The notes under the pieces were generated by a model. It was not told the DNA's origin, ran no database searches, and saw only the letters and a list, made by a program, of their open reading frames with translations. The translations under genes and the position numbers were made by a program. Below are positions 10,882 through 24,033 of a stretch of 64,000 bases of DNA, piece by piece. Each line of letters starts with the position of its first letter. Positions within the stretch are counted from its first letter, which is position 1. Where the stretch lies: contig OY804590.1 in NCBI GenBank assembly GCA_963680875.1, positions 25,420,640 through 25,484,639 of the forward strand, in the 5' to 3' direction. Source of the stretch: Bathymodiolus brooksi. Lineage: Eukaryota > Mollusca > Bivalvia > Mytilida > Modiolidae.

Positions 10882-12470
10882 ATGAGATGATAATGATGTC
10901 TGCTTTGTTGTTGACCAACACTCTGAGTTGGATTTTAATAGTGCTAGCTCAGTGAAACAAGAGTCTGTCGTAAAATGTCGTTTCACTCAGACACATTATT
11001 CTTCTTCAGAGCCAACAAGTCTTTACCTTTACTCCTTAGTGCTGCTTAGCAGAGAAGCAATAAATACTAATGTTATAGTCTTTGGTTTGACCTGACCGGG
11101 ACTCGAACCCAGATCTACCAGATCTACAACATAGAGAGCCATTACACCCCCTGTGGTTAAATTTTATATTGGTGAGCTAAACACAAGTGAAAACTAACAT
11201 ATATATTAACATTTTTATTTTTTATTTTACTTAATTATCAAAAATAAATATGTCAAAATATATTGTAACATAGTCATAAATTTTACAATAAACAACCATT
11301 AACAATAGGGTAGTATTATGCACAATACCCTCACCTCAAATTGACTAGTCAAGGATAAAATTATATCTCAGAAAATTATTGCTTATATAAACTGACTGAT
11401 GGAGAAAATGATATGTATTTTAAACAAATATTCTACATACCTCAAAAACATGTCTGAATGGAAAAAAAAGATATCAATAAAAAAACTTCCACATACCCTC
11501 AATTGACTGATAGACAAAATTATATTTATAAAAGGTTTGGCTCAACCCAATTGACTAGTAATGGATAACATTTTATCCAAAAAAAGTCTCACTTATCCAA
11601 ACTGATTGGTGGATCAAATGGTATTTATAAAAACATACCCCTGAAGAAAAAAAAAGATATTTATAAAAAGTTTGTTCACCCAAATTGACTGATTTGTAAA
11701 ATGATAAACATTAAAAATCCAGATCGATATTTGATCTTTTTAAGTTCAGTCAATAATAATTAATAATTGTTTTAAAAGGACAGGTGCCACTAGTGGAACA
11801 GGAATTTCTTAACATTCTGGAGCACCTGAGTTCTCCGTTTTTTAGCAGGGTTCATGCTGTCAATCTTTAGTTTTCTGTGTAGTGTTTAGCAGATCATTGT
11901 TTGTCTTTTTTCATTTGGCTATTACATTGTGCTTCCTTCAAATTACAACTTCTGATTATCCCAATGGTATCGTCAAACTGTTTTTTTTTTACATATTCAA
12001 CAATACTTGTGTATAATGAATTGGTAATCCCAGCTATGGGTTAAATAGTTCCACTGTTTTGTGGATGGAGAGGGAAACTCCATTATCAAACCTCCGCTGC
12101 CGTGCGGCATGCCCATTTATGGGAAAGGCTTCGGGAGAAAACCTGAGGATAAATCCAGTTTGGGACCTGTAAAGTCCCTCCAGTGCTTCCAGGAAAGGTC
12201 TTATACCAGAAGCTAATGGAGAGGTAACCCTAACAGAAACCTTCAGTGCTGAAGTCGGAGGTGCTGGACCGTAATTGGCACACTCTAACAGACCACAACA
12301 CTACGCATTTACAGCCATTATGACACATGACACACATGAATTGGTAAGACTTGTATTTCTATATCCCTTCATTACAATCAAAGCTTACAAAATGCAACTA
12401 GAAATTACTTTGAACACAATAAAGCTATAACAAACTCACAACCATGACATGAAATATGATTACCATTGAA

Positions 12471-15400
12471 AAAGATTGTAAAGATGGCGACGGGACTAGA
12501 CGGGCGTTTGCTTACTCTAACAACAACTTTAATTGTAGCTCGCATCCTTGCATTTCCAACGCAATTAGATCTCCCAGACAACGAATACATGATAGAAGAT
12601 CTCGGATTATACTAGGGAACGAAACCAAAACCATCTTGCTATGACTTTTCACTAGATTTATTATACCCGAGGATCGTCTCAGAAAAGATCCGATATTATA
12701 CAAATAGACGTTACTACAAATACTTATCAAACCAAAATACAACAACATATATATCAATAATTAGAATTCTTTTGCTATCACGAGACATTTCAACTAATCC
12801 TGGTCCAGTAAAATATCATAGTGGGAAATGTTCCAAACCAGTAAAACGAAATCAACGTTGAATTTATTGTGAAGACTGTACATATTGGTATCACATTAAA
12901 GGTATTGACCTACCGATAGACGAATACCAACGCTTATCAACATCATCTGAAAGTTGCTACTGTGCAAACTGTATTTTGCCTATTTTTAGCAACTCCTTTT
13001 TAATATTGAAGATGTAGAGGCTAAATCAAACGCACCCTCTGTTACTTCCGGTGGAAATGTAAACAAACACACATTTAAAGACCTTAGAGATGTCCAGAGA
13101 TCTTATCCCAAACAATTCATGGCAGCACACCTGAACATCAATAGCCTTCGGTACAAATTTGACGAAATAAAAGAGGTACTAACTGACAACATTGTAGATT
13201 TATTAATTATTTCTGAAACGAAACTTGATCAATCTTTTAATGACAATCTGTTCAGTGTAGATGGGTACAAAGTGCAACATAGGGACAGGAACCAGTACGA
13301 CGGGGGCCTACTTACCTTTATCAGATCTGACTTTCCATCCAGCACAAAACAATCTTTAGAGAGTGAAGCAATTGAAACTCTGTGTCATGAAGTATATTTA
13401 AATGACAGAAAGTGGTTGATTGCTGGGGCATATAAACCCCCTTCTATGTCAAACAATGAATTTACTTAACATTTCTCCAGATTTGCTGATTGATCTTTAA
13501 TACATTATGAACATATGTTATTATTTGGTGACCTGAATTTTGACATGCTCCATTCAGATAAAAGTGCTACCTTGAATGATTTCTGTGATATTTTCAATCT
13601 ATCACAACTTGTTAATGGTCCAACCTGTTTCAAAAAGGGCTGTATCACATCACTAGTAGATGTAATAATGACAAACAAGAAATAATTATGTTTTAAGTCA
13701 CAAAATGTGTCAGTGACTGCCATAACATTATAAGTACTGTTATCAAAGGTGAAGTTCTTCACGAACCAAAACAGCTCAGGTATTATAGAAGTTACAAGAC
13801 TTTTGATATTGAAAATTTTCAATGATGACATAGAACAAATTAAGTTCAATCAAACATGTCATGAAGTAGATTCTGTTTATAATGAATATGAAAAAGATTT
13901 TATCAATGTGCTATACAAGCATGCTCCAATTAAATATAGATATCAAAGAAAAAAAACTATTACCATGTATGAATCAGGAGCTCAGAAGAGCTGTATACAC
14001 AAAACAAATGCTATATTCTCAATTTACAAAATGTCAGGGTAACAAATATTGGGAAAATTCAGAAAGCAAAGAAATTTTGTAACCAAATTGGAAAAAAAAC
14101 AATGAAAACATACATTTTAGAACGTTGCTCTGGGGGAACAAAATCGGGCGAATTTTGGAAAACTATTAAGCCATTCTTTTCGAAAAAGGGGTTCAGTGGA
14201 GAACACAAAATTGTGCTTAATGAATCTGACAAGATTATAAATGATCAAAAAGAAGTAGCCAATCACTTTAATATTTTATTTCTCTACTGTAGCTGAGAAT
14301 ATAGGAAAAGATACTGTTTACGACCCTTCTGATCATCCAAGTTTAGTAGAAATAAAGAAACAAAATGATTGCACAAACAAATTTGTTTTTGAAAAGGTTT
14401 CAACAGATAAAGTTGAAAAGATTATAAATAATATCAACATCAAAAAAGCAACAGGTGCTGATGGTATACCTGCAAAAATAATAAAATGTAGTAAATCTAT
14501 TATTGCACCTCAGATTACAAGTATTTAAAATATGTCAATAGATCAGAGTGTTTTTCCGGATAAATTAAAGAAAGTACAAGTAACACCTTTATATAAAAAG
14601 AATGATCCACTTTTGAAGACTAACTACAGACCCTTAAGTGTACTATGTATTTTTTCAAAGATTTTTGAGAAAATTTTAGAACAGCAATTGTCTGATTTCT
14701 TTGAAAATATTTGTAATCCTTATTTATGTGCTTTTAGAAGAGGTCCTGGATGTCAGACAACCCTACTTAGGTTATTATAGGACTGGCGGAATGCCCTTGA
14801 CAAAAATCAGTATGTTGTCGCAGTCCTAACGGTTCTTTCCAAAGCATTTGATTGCCTACTCCAAGATATTTTATTTGATAAACTTTCGGCCTATGATATG
14901 TCCACTGATTCTGTATCCCTTCTTGATTCCTACTTATCAAATAGGAAACAACCAATTAAAATTAATAGTATTCTGTGCAGTTGGTCTGACATCCAAAAAG
15001 GTGTACCCCATGTGTCAATCTTGGACCCTCTACTTTTTAATGTCTTTATTAATGATAATTTTTATTTTGTTGAAAAGGGTACTTTATATAATTATGCGGA
15101 TGACAATACTTTGTCTTATGATCATCCTGATTTTAATGTACTTAACTCAGTTTTAGAATCAGAGTCAAATGTTCTTATTAATTGGCTTAAAGTAAACAAA
15201 ATGCAGGCTAATCCAGATAAATTTCAGGTACTTGCGGTTGGGAAGAAGACTGTTGACAAAAACATGAAGATTTGTATACAGAATTCTACACTTTCATGTG
15301 AAGAAACAGTAAACCTTTTAGGAATTGAAATAGATTATCAATTAAATTTTGACATTCATATCAGTTCAATCTGTAGGAAGGCATCACAGCAACTGAATAT

Positions 15401-16230
15401 ACTTAAGCGTTTGGGCCGATATTTAGACAGAGGAAGCAAATTAACTATATTCCACACTTTCATTCTCAGCAACTTTAACTTCTGCCCTTTGGCTTGCCAT
15501 TTTTGTACCGATAAAAATTCTAAAAAAAATAGAGAAAGTGCAGGAAAGAGCACTTCGCTTTGTATGCGATGACTACATCAGTTCATGTATCAAACTTCTT
15601 GAAAAAGCTCTAGTGCCCTCCTTACAGATCAGACGTATTAGGACAATGGCCTTGGAGACATATAAAATCGTTAACAAATTAGCTGCTGTATGCATTCATG
15701 ATTTAGTTAATGTGAAGAATTCTAAATATGCTTTCAGGTATTCGAACATATTAGATGTACTTCAAGTTAGAACTACAAGGTATGGCAAAAAATCATTCAT
15801 GTTTGTAGCTGCAACTCTGTGGAACGACCTTCCGAACCATTTCAGAACTGAAAACAGTTTCAACCACTTTAAAAATTTGATTCTGTCCTGGAATGGCTCA
15901 GTATGTCGTTGTTCTGCATGCAGATAACATATTCAGCTTTCTGTTTTATTTCTAGTGCTGCTTTTTCCAAGTTTTAATGCTGCTTAGTTATTTTATGTTT
16001 GCTTGATATTGCTTCAGCATGTTTAGTATGTCCTTTATTTTTGTGCTTTTTATGTTGCATTTGCTAACTGTATGTGCTTTATATGTGTGTTTATGCGATT
16101 ATGTTAATATTTGTATGTATCTTGTGCTACTATGTATATTCGGTAATAAGCTCCTGAGAGCTTGTGTTTATTGTTATACAACAACCGAATTCAAATAAAG
16201 TGTTCTTATTCTTATCTTATCTTATCTTAT
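12471..16230 (+). mobile_element. CR1-like LINE in unit 3, decayed
   Basis: The PHD part is interrupted by a TAG near 12612 and a TGA near 12858. The endonuclease N-terminal part is open at 13119-13469. The RT palm and C-terminal part are joined in one open frame of 224 codons (14898-15572) because the one-base deletion of units 1 and 2 is absent. YADD is retained. An extra base near 14275, shared with unit 4, breaks the RT fingers. Confidence 0.88.
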
Positions 16231-16446
16231 AAAATGCAAAAATAACATGCATAAAGCTGAAGAGCTAAAGCTGAACACATTTTTTTAAATCTTTGAAATA
16301 TTTTTTTTTTATTAAAAAGTCATCAACCTTAACCAAGTTTCCACACAAATCCCCAGAACAACAAAATAAACATCCCCTAAGATTTCATATGGGGCTGGGT
16401 GAGTGATTATTGTTAAACACCAAATGAGCAGTTTGTTAGCTACATC

Positions 16447-16671
16447 ATGGGGAGAACAAGATGCATTTGTTATCAAGGGGAGAACAAGATACATTTTTTA
16501 TCATGGGGAGAACAAGATACATTTGTTATCATGGGGAGAACAAGATACATTTGCTATCATGGGGAGAACAAGATACATTTGCTATCATGGGGAGAACAAG
16601 ATACATTTGTTATCGTGAGGAGAACAAGATACATTTATTATCATGGGGAGAACAAGATGCATTTGATGAGA
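16447..16671. repeat. 28-bp minisatellite, eight copies (unit 3)
   Basis: Eight copies of the 28-bp unit are present. The seventh has GTGAGGAG, a variant shared with unit 4. Confidence 0.95.
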
Positions 16672-18250
16672 TGATAATGATGTCTGCTTTGTTCTTGACC
16701 AACACTCTGAGTTGGATTTTAATAGTGCTAGCTCAGTGAAACAAGAGTCTGTCGTAAAATGTCGTTTCACTCAGACACATTATTCTTCTTCAGAGCCAAC
16801 AAGTCTTTACCTTTACTCCTTAGTGCTGCTTAGCAGAGAAGCAATAAATACCAATGTTATAGTCTTTGGTTTGACCTGACCGGGACTCGAACCCAGATCT
16901 ACCAGATCTACAACATAGAGAGCCATTACACCCCCTGTGGTTAAATTTTATATTGGTGAGCTAAACACAAGTGAAAACTAACATATATATTAACATTTTT
17001 ATTTTTTATTTTACTTAATTATCAAAAATAAATATGTCAAAATATATTGTAACATAGTCATAAATTTTACAATAAACAACCATTAACAATAGGGTAGTAT
17101 TATGCACAATACCTCACCTCAAATTGACTAGTCAAGGATAAAATTATATCTCAGAAAATTATTGCTTATATAAACTGACTGATGTAGAAAATGATATGTA
17201 TTTTAAACAAATATTCTACATACCTCAAAATCATGTCTGAATGAAAAAAAAAGATATCAATAAAAAAACTTCCACATACCCTCAATTGACTGATAGACAA
17301 AATTATATTTATAAAAGGTTTGGCTCAACCCAATTGACTAGTAATGGATAACATTTTATCCCAAAAAAATCTCACTTATCCAAACTGACTGGTGGATCAA
17401 ATGGTATTTATAAAAACATACCCCTGAAGAAAAAAAAATATATTTATAAAAAGTTTGTTCACCCAAATTGACTGATTTGTAAAATGATATACATTAAAAA
17501 TCCAGATCGATATTTGATCTTTTTAAGTTCAGTCAATAATAATTAATAATTGTTTTAAAAGGACAGGTGCCACTAGTGGAACAGGAATTTCTTAACATTC
17601 TGGAGCACCTGAGTTCTCCGTTTTTTAGCAGGGTTCATGCTGTCAATCTTTAGTTTTCTGTGTAGTGTTTAGCAGATCATTGTTTGTCTTTTTTCATTTT
17701 GCTATTACATTGTGCTTCCTTCAAATTACAACTTCTGATTATCGCAATGGTATCGTCAAACTGTTTTTTTTAAATATTCAACAATACTTGTGTATAATGA
17801 ATTGGTAATCCCAGCTATGGGTTAAATAGTTCCACTGTTTTGTGGATGGAGAGGGAAACTCCATTATCAAACCTCCGCTGCCGTGCGGCATACCCATTTA
17901 TGGGAAAGGCTTCGGGAGAAAACCTGAGGATAAATCCAGTTTGGGACCTGTAAAGTCCCTCCAGTGCTTCCAGGAAAGGTCTTATACCAGAAGCTAATGG
18001 AGAGGTAACCCTAACAGAAACCTTCAGTGCTGAAGTCGGAGGTGCTGGACCGTAATTGGCACACTCTAACAGACCACAACACTACGCATTTACAGCCATT
18101 ATGACACATGACACACATGAATTGGTAAGACTTGTATTTCTATATCCCTTCATTACAATCAAAGCTTACAAATGCAACTAGAAATTACTTTGAACACAAT
18201 AAAGCTATAACAAACTCACAACCATGACATGAAATATGATTACCATTGAA

Positions 18251-21200
18251 AAAGATTGTAAAGATGGCGACGGGACTAGACGGGCGTTTGTTTACTCTAA
18301 CAACAACTTTAATTGTAGCTCGCATCCTTGCATTTCCAACGCAATTAGATCTCCCAGACAACGAATACATGATAGAAGATCTCGGATTATACTCGGGAAC
18401 GAAACCAAAACCATCTTGCTATGACTTTTCACTGGATTTATTATACCCGAGGATCGTCTCAGAAAAGATCCGATATTATACAAATAGACGTTACTACAAA
18501 TACTTATCAAACCAAAATACAACAACATATATATCAATAATTAGAATTCTTTTGCTATCACGAGACATTTCAACTAATACTGGTCCAGTAAAATATCATA
18601 GTGGGAAATGTTCCAAACCAGTAAAACGAAATCAACGTCGAATTTATTGTGAAAACTGTACATATTGGTATCACATTAAAGGTATTGACCTACCGATAGA
18701 CGAATACCAACGCTTATCAACATCATCTGAAAGTTGGTACTGTGCAAACTGTATTTTGCCTATTTTTAGCAACTCCTTTTTAATATTGAAAATGTAGAGG
18801 CTAAATCAAACGCACCCTATGTTACTTCCGGTGGAAATGTAAGCAAACACACATTTAAAGACCTTAGAGATGTCCAGAGATCTTATCCCAAACAATTCAT
18901 GGCAGCACACCTGAACATCAATAGCCTTCGGTACAAATTTGACGAAATAAAAGAGGTACTAACTGACAACATTGTAGATTTATTAATTATTTCTGAAACG
19001 AAACTTGATAAATCTTTTAATGACAATCTGTTCAGTGTAGATGGGTACAAAGTGCAACATAGGAACAGGAACCAGTACCGCGGGGGCCTACTTACCTTTA
19101 TCAGATCTGACTTTCCATCCAGCACAAAAAAATCTTTAGAGAGTGAAACAATTGAAACTCTGTGTCATGAAGTATATTCAAGTGGCAGAAAGTGGTTGAT
19201 TGCTGGGGCATATAAACCCCCTTCTATGTCAAACTTTTAATTTACTGAATATTTCTCCAGATTTGCTGATTGATCTTTAATACATTATGAACATATGTTA
19301 TTATTTGGTGACCTGAATTTTGACATGCTCCATTCAGATAAAAGTGCTACCTTGAATGATTTCTGTGATATTTTCAATCTATCACAACTTGTTAATGGTC
19401 CAACCTGTTTCAAAAAGGGCTGTATCCCATCACTAGTAGATGTAATAATGACAAACAAGAAATAATTATGTTTTAAGTCACAAAATGTGTCAGTGACTGC
19501 CATAACATTATAAGTACTGTTATCAAAGGTGAAGTTCTTCACGAACCAAAACAGCTCAGGTATTATAGAAGTTACAAGACTTTTGATATTGAAAATTTTC
19601 AATGATGACATAGAACAAATTAAGTTCAATCAAACATGTCATGAAGTAGATTCTGTTTATAATGAATATGAAAAAGATTTTATCAATGTGCTATACAAGC
19701 ATGCTCCAATTAAATATAGATATCAAAGAAAAAAAACTATTACCATGTATGAATCAGGAGCTCAGAAGAGCTGTATACAGAAAACAAATGCTATATTCTC
19801 AATTTACAAAATGTCAGGGTAACAAAAATTGGGAAAATTCAGAAAGCAAAGAAATTTTGTAACCAAATTGGAAAAAAAAACAATGAAAACATACATTTTA
19901 GAACGTTGCTCTGGGGGAACAAAATCGGGCGACTTTTGGAAAACTATTAAGCCATTCTTTTCGAAAAAGGGGTTCAGTGGAGAACACAAAATTGTGCTTA
20001 ATGAATCTGACAAGATTATAAATGATCAAAAAGAAGTAGCCAATCACTTTAATATTTTATTTCTCTACTGTAGCTGAGAATATAGGAAAAGATACTGTTT
20101 ACGACCCTTCTGATCATCCAAGTTTAGTAGAAATAAAGAAACAAAATGATTGCACAAACAAATTTGTTTTTGAAAAGGTTTCAACAGATAAAGTTGAAAA
20201 GATTATAAATAATATCAACATCAAAAAAGCAACAGGTGCTGATGGTATACCTGCAAAAATAATAAAATGTAGTAAATCTATTATTGCACCTCAGATTACA
20301 AGTATTTAAAATATGTCAATAGATCAGAGTGTTTTTCCGGATAAATTAAAGAAAGTACAAGTAACACCTTTATATAAAAAGAATGATCCACTTTTGAAGA
20401 CTAACTACAGACCCTTAAGTGTACTATGTATTTTTTCAAAGATTTTTGAGAAAATTTTAGAACAGCAATTGTCTGATTTCTTTGAAAATATTTGTAATCC
20501 TTATTTATGTGCTTTTAGAAGAGGTCCTGGATGTCAGACAACCCTACTTAGGTTATTATAGGACTGGCGGAATGCCCTTGACAAAAATCAGTATGTTGTC
20601 GCAGTCCTAACGGTTCTTTCCAAAGCATTTGATTGCCTACTCCAAGATATTTTATTTGATAAACTTTCGGCCTATGATATGTCCACTGATTCTGTATCCC
20701 TTCTTGATTCCTACTTATCAAATAGGAAACAACCAATTAAAATTAATAGTATTCTGTGCAGTTGGTCTGACATCCAAAAAGGTGTACCCCATGTGTCAAT
20801 CTTGGGCCCTCTACTTTTTAATGTCTTTATTAAAGATATTTTTTTATTTTGTTGAAAAGGGTACTTTATATAATTATGCGGATGACAATACTTTGTCTTA
20901 TGATCATCCTGATTTTAATGTACTTACCTCAGTTTTAGAATCAGAGTCAAATGTTCTTATTAATTGGCTTAAAGTAAACAAAATGCAGGCTAATCCAGAT
21001 AAATTTCAGGTACTTGCGGTTGGGAAGAAGACTTTTGACAAAAACATGAAGATTTGTATACAGAATTCTACACTTTCATGTGAAGAAACAGTAAACCTTT
21101 TAGGAATTGAAATAGATTATCAATTAAATTTTGACATTCATATCAGTTCAATCTGTAGGAAGGCATCACAGCAACTGAATATACTTAAGCGTTTGGGCCG

Positions 21201-22013
21201 ATATTTAGACAGAGGAAGCAAATTAACTATATTCCACACTTTCATTCTCAGCAACTTTAACTTCTGCCCTTTGGCTTGCCATTTTTGTACCGATAAAAAT
21301 TCTAAAAAAAAATAGAGAAAGTGCAGGAAAGAGCACTTCGCTTTGTATGCGATGACTACATCAGTTCATGTATCAAACTTCTTGAAAAAGCTCTAGTGCC
21401 CTCCTTACAGATCAGACGTATTAGGACAATGGCCTTGGAGACATATAAAATCGTTAACAAATTAGCTGCTGTATGCATTCATGATTTAGTTAATGTGAAG
21501 AATTCTAAATATGCTTTCAGGTATTCGAACATATTAGATGTACTTCAAGTTAGAACTACAAGGTATGGCAAAAAATCATTCATGTTTGTAGCTACAACTC
21601 TGTGGAACGACCTTCCGAACCATTTCAGAACTGAAAACAGTTTCAACCACTTTAAAAATTTGATTCTGTCCTGGAATGGCTCAGTATGTCGTTGTTCTGC
21701 ATGCAGATAACATATTCAGCTTTCTGTTTTATTTCTAGTGCTGCTTTTTCCAAGTTTTAATGCTGCTTAGTTATTTTATGTTTGCTTGATATTGCTTCAG
21801 CATGTTTAGTATGACCTTTATTTTTGTGCTTTTTATGTTGCATTTGCTAACTGTATGTGCTTTATATGTGTGTTTATGCGATTATGTTAATATTTGTATG
21901 TATCTTGTGCTACTATGTATATTCGGTAATAAGCTCCTGAGAGCTTGTGTTTATTGTTATACAACAACCGAATTCAAATAAAGTGTTCTTATTCTTATCT
22001 TATCTTATCTTAT
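18251..22013 (+). mobile_element. CR1-like LINE in unit 4, decayed
   Basis: The PHD frame is 18246-18797, ended by a one-base deletion shared with units 3 and 5. The endonuclease N-terminal part is at 18899-19240 and the C-terminal part at 21321-21710. A frame of 228 codons at 20629-21315 covers YADD and the thumb. It starts out of frame, because one base gained near 20840 brings it into register. Confidence 0.88.
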
Positions 22014-22229
22014 AAAATGCAAAAATAACATGCATAAAGCTGAAGAGCTAAAGCTGAACACATTTTTTTAAATCTTTGAAATATTTTTTTTTTATTAAAA
22101 AGTCATCAACCTTAACCAAGTTTCCACACAAATCCCCAGAACAACAAAATAAACATCCCCTAAGATTTCATATGGGGCTGGGTGAGTGATTATTGTTAAA
22201 CACCAAATGAGCAGTTTGTTAGCTACATC

Positions 22230-22449
22230 ATGGGGAGAACAAGATGCATTTGTTATCAAGGGGAGAACAAGATACATTTTTTATCATGGGGAGAACAAGA
22301 AACATTTGTTATCATGGGGAGAACAAGATACATTTGCTATCATGGGGAGAACAAGATACATTTGCTATCATGGGGAGAACAAGATACATTTGTTATCGTG
22401 AGGAGAACAAGATACATTTATTATCATGGGGAGAACAAGATGCATTTGA
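22230..22449. repeat. 28-bp minisatellite, eight copies (unit 4)
   Basis: Eight copies are present with the same GTGAGGAG variant as unit 3, and one private change (AAGAAACATT) in the third copy. Confidence 0.95.
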
Positions 22450-24033
22450 TGAGATGATAATGATGTCTGCTTTGTTCTTGACCAACACTCTGGGTTGGAT
22501 TTTAATAGTGCTAGCTCAGTGAAACAAGAGTCTTTCGTAAAATGTCGTTTCACTCAGACACATTATTCTTCTTCAGAGCCAACATGTCTTTACCTTTACT
22601 CCTTAGTGCTGCTTAGCAGAGAAGCAATAAATACCAATGTTATAGTCTTTGGTTTGACCTGACCGGGACTCGAACCCAGATCTACCAGATCTACAACATA
22701 GAGAGCCATTACACCCCCTGTGGTTAAATTTTATATTGGTGAGCTAAACACAAGTGAAAACTAACATATATATTAACATTTTTATTTTTTATTTTACTTA
22801 ATTATCAAAAATAAATATGTCAAAATATATTGTAACATAGTCATAAATTTTACAATAAACAACCATTAACAATAGGGTAGTATTATGCACAATACCTCAC
22901 CTCAAATTGACTAGTCAAGGATAAAATTATATCTAAGAAAATTATTGCTTATATAAACTGACTGATGTAGAAAATGATATGTATTTTAAACAAATATTCT
23001 ACATACCTCAAAATCATGTCTGAATGAAAAAAAAAGATATCAATAAAAAAACTTCCACATACCCTCAATTGACTGATAGACAAAATTATATTTATAAAAG
23101 GTTTGGCTCAACCCAATTGACTAGTAATGGATAACATTTTATCCCAAAAAAATCTCACTTATCCAAACTGACTGGTGGATCAAATGGTATTTATAAAAAC
23201 ATACCCCTGAAGAAAAAAAAATATATTTATAAAAAGTTTGTTCACCCAAATTGACTGATTTGTAAAATGATATACATTAAAAATCCAGATCGATATTTGA
23301 TCTTTTTAAGTTCAGTCAATAATAATTAATAATTGTTTTAAAAGGACAGGTGCCACTAGTGGAACAGGAATTTCTTAACATTCTGGAGCACCTGAGTTCT
23401 CCGTTTTTTAGCAGGGTTCATGCTGTCAATCTTTAGTTTTCTGTGTAGTGTTTAGCAGATCATTGTTTGTCTTTTTTCATTTTGCTATTACATTGTGCTT
23501 CCTTCAAATTACAACTTCTGATTATCCCAATGGTATCGTCAAACTGTTTTTTTTACATATTCAACAATACTTGTGTATAATGAATTGGTAATCCCAGCTA
23601 TGGGTTAAATAGTTCCACTGTTTTGTGGATGGAGAGGGAAACTCCATTATCAAACCTCCGCTGCCGTGCGGCATACCCATCTATGGGAAAGGCTTCGGGA
23701 GAAAACCTGAGGATAAATCCAGTTTGGGACCTGTAAAGTCCCTCCAGTGCTTCCAGGAAAGGTCTTATACCAGAAGCTAATGGAGAGGTAACCCTAACAG
23801 AAACCTTCAGTGCTGAAGTCGGAGGTGCTGGACCGTAATTGGCACACTCTAACAGACCACAACACTACGCATTTACAGCCATTATGACACATGACACACA
23901 TGAATTGGTAAGACTTGTATTTCTATATCCCTTCATTACAATCAAAGCTTACAAATGCAACTAGAAATTACTTTGAACACAATAAAGCTATAACAAACTC
24001 ACAACCATGACATGAAATATGATTACCATTGAA

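Larger units (their letters stand above)
5998..11887 (+). repeat. Array unit 2, carrying a Penelope-end insertion
   Basis: The unit is 5890 bp, the longest, because of a 148-bp insertion at 6503-6650. The LINE lies at about 6731-10488, the SINE at 10643-11157 and the minisatellite (seven copies) at 10691-10881. It shares with units 3-5 the K-to-stop change and the short deletion near 7940-7970 that unit 1 lacks. Confidence 0.9.
11888..17670 (+). repeat. Array unit 3
   Basis: The LINE lies at about 12471-16230, the SINE at 16399-16942 and the minisatellite (eight copies) at 16447-16671. Its LINE has a private TAG near 12612 and a TGA near 12858 in the PHD-finger reading frame. It shares with unit 4 an extra base in a T/A run near 14275 that breaks the RT frame. 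Confidence 0.9.
17671..23453 (+). repeat. Array unit 4
   Basis: The LINE lies at about 18251-22013, the SINE at 22182-22723 and the minisatellite (eight copies) at 22230-22449. By eye it is very close to unit 3 throughout and to the 5' half of unit 5. Confidence 0.9.
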
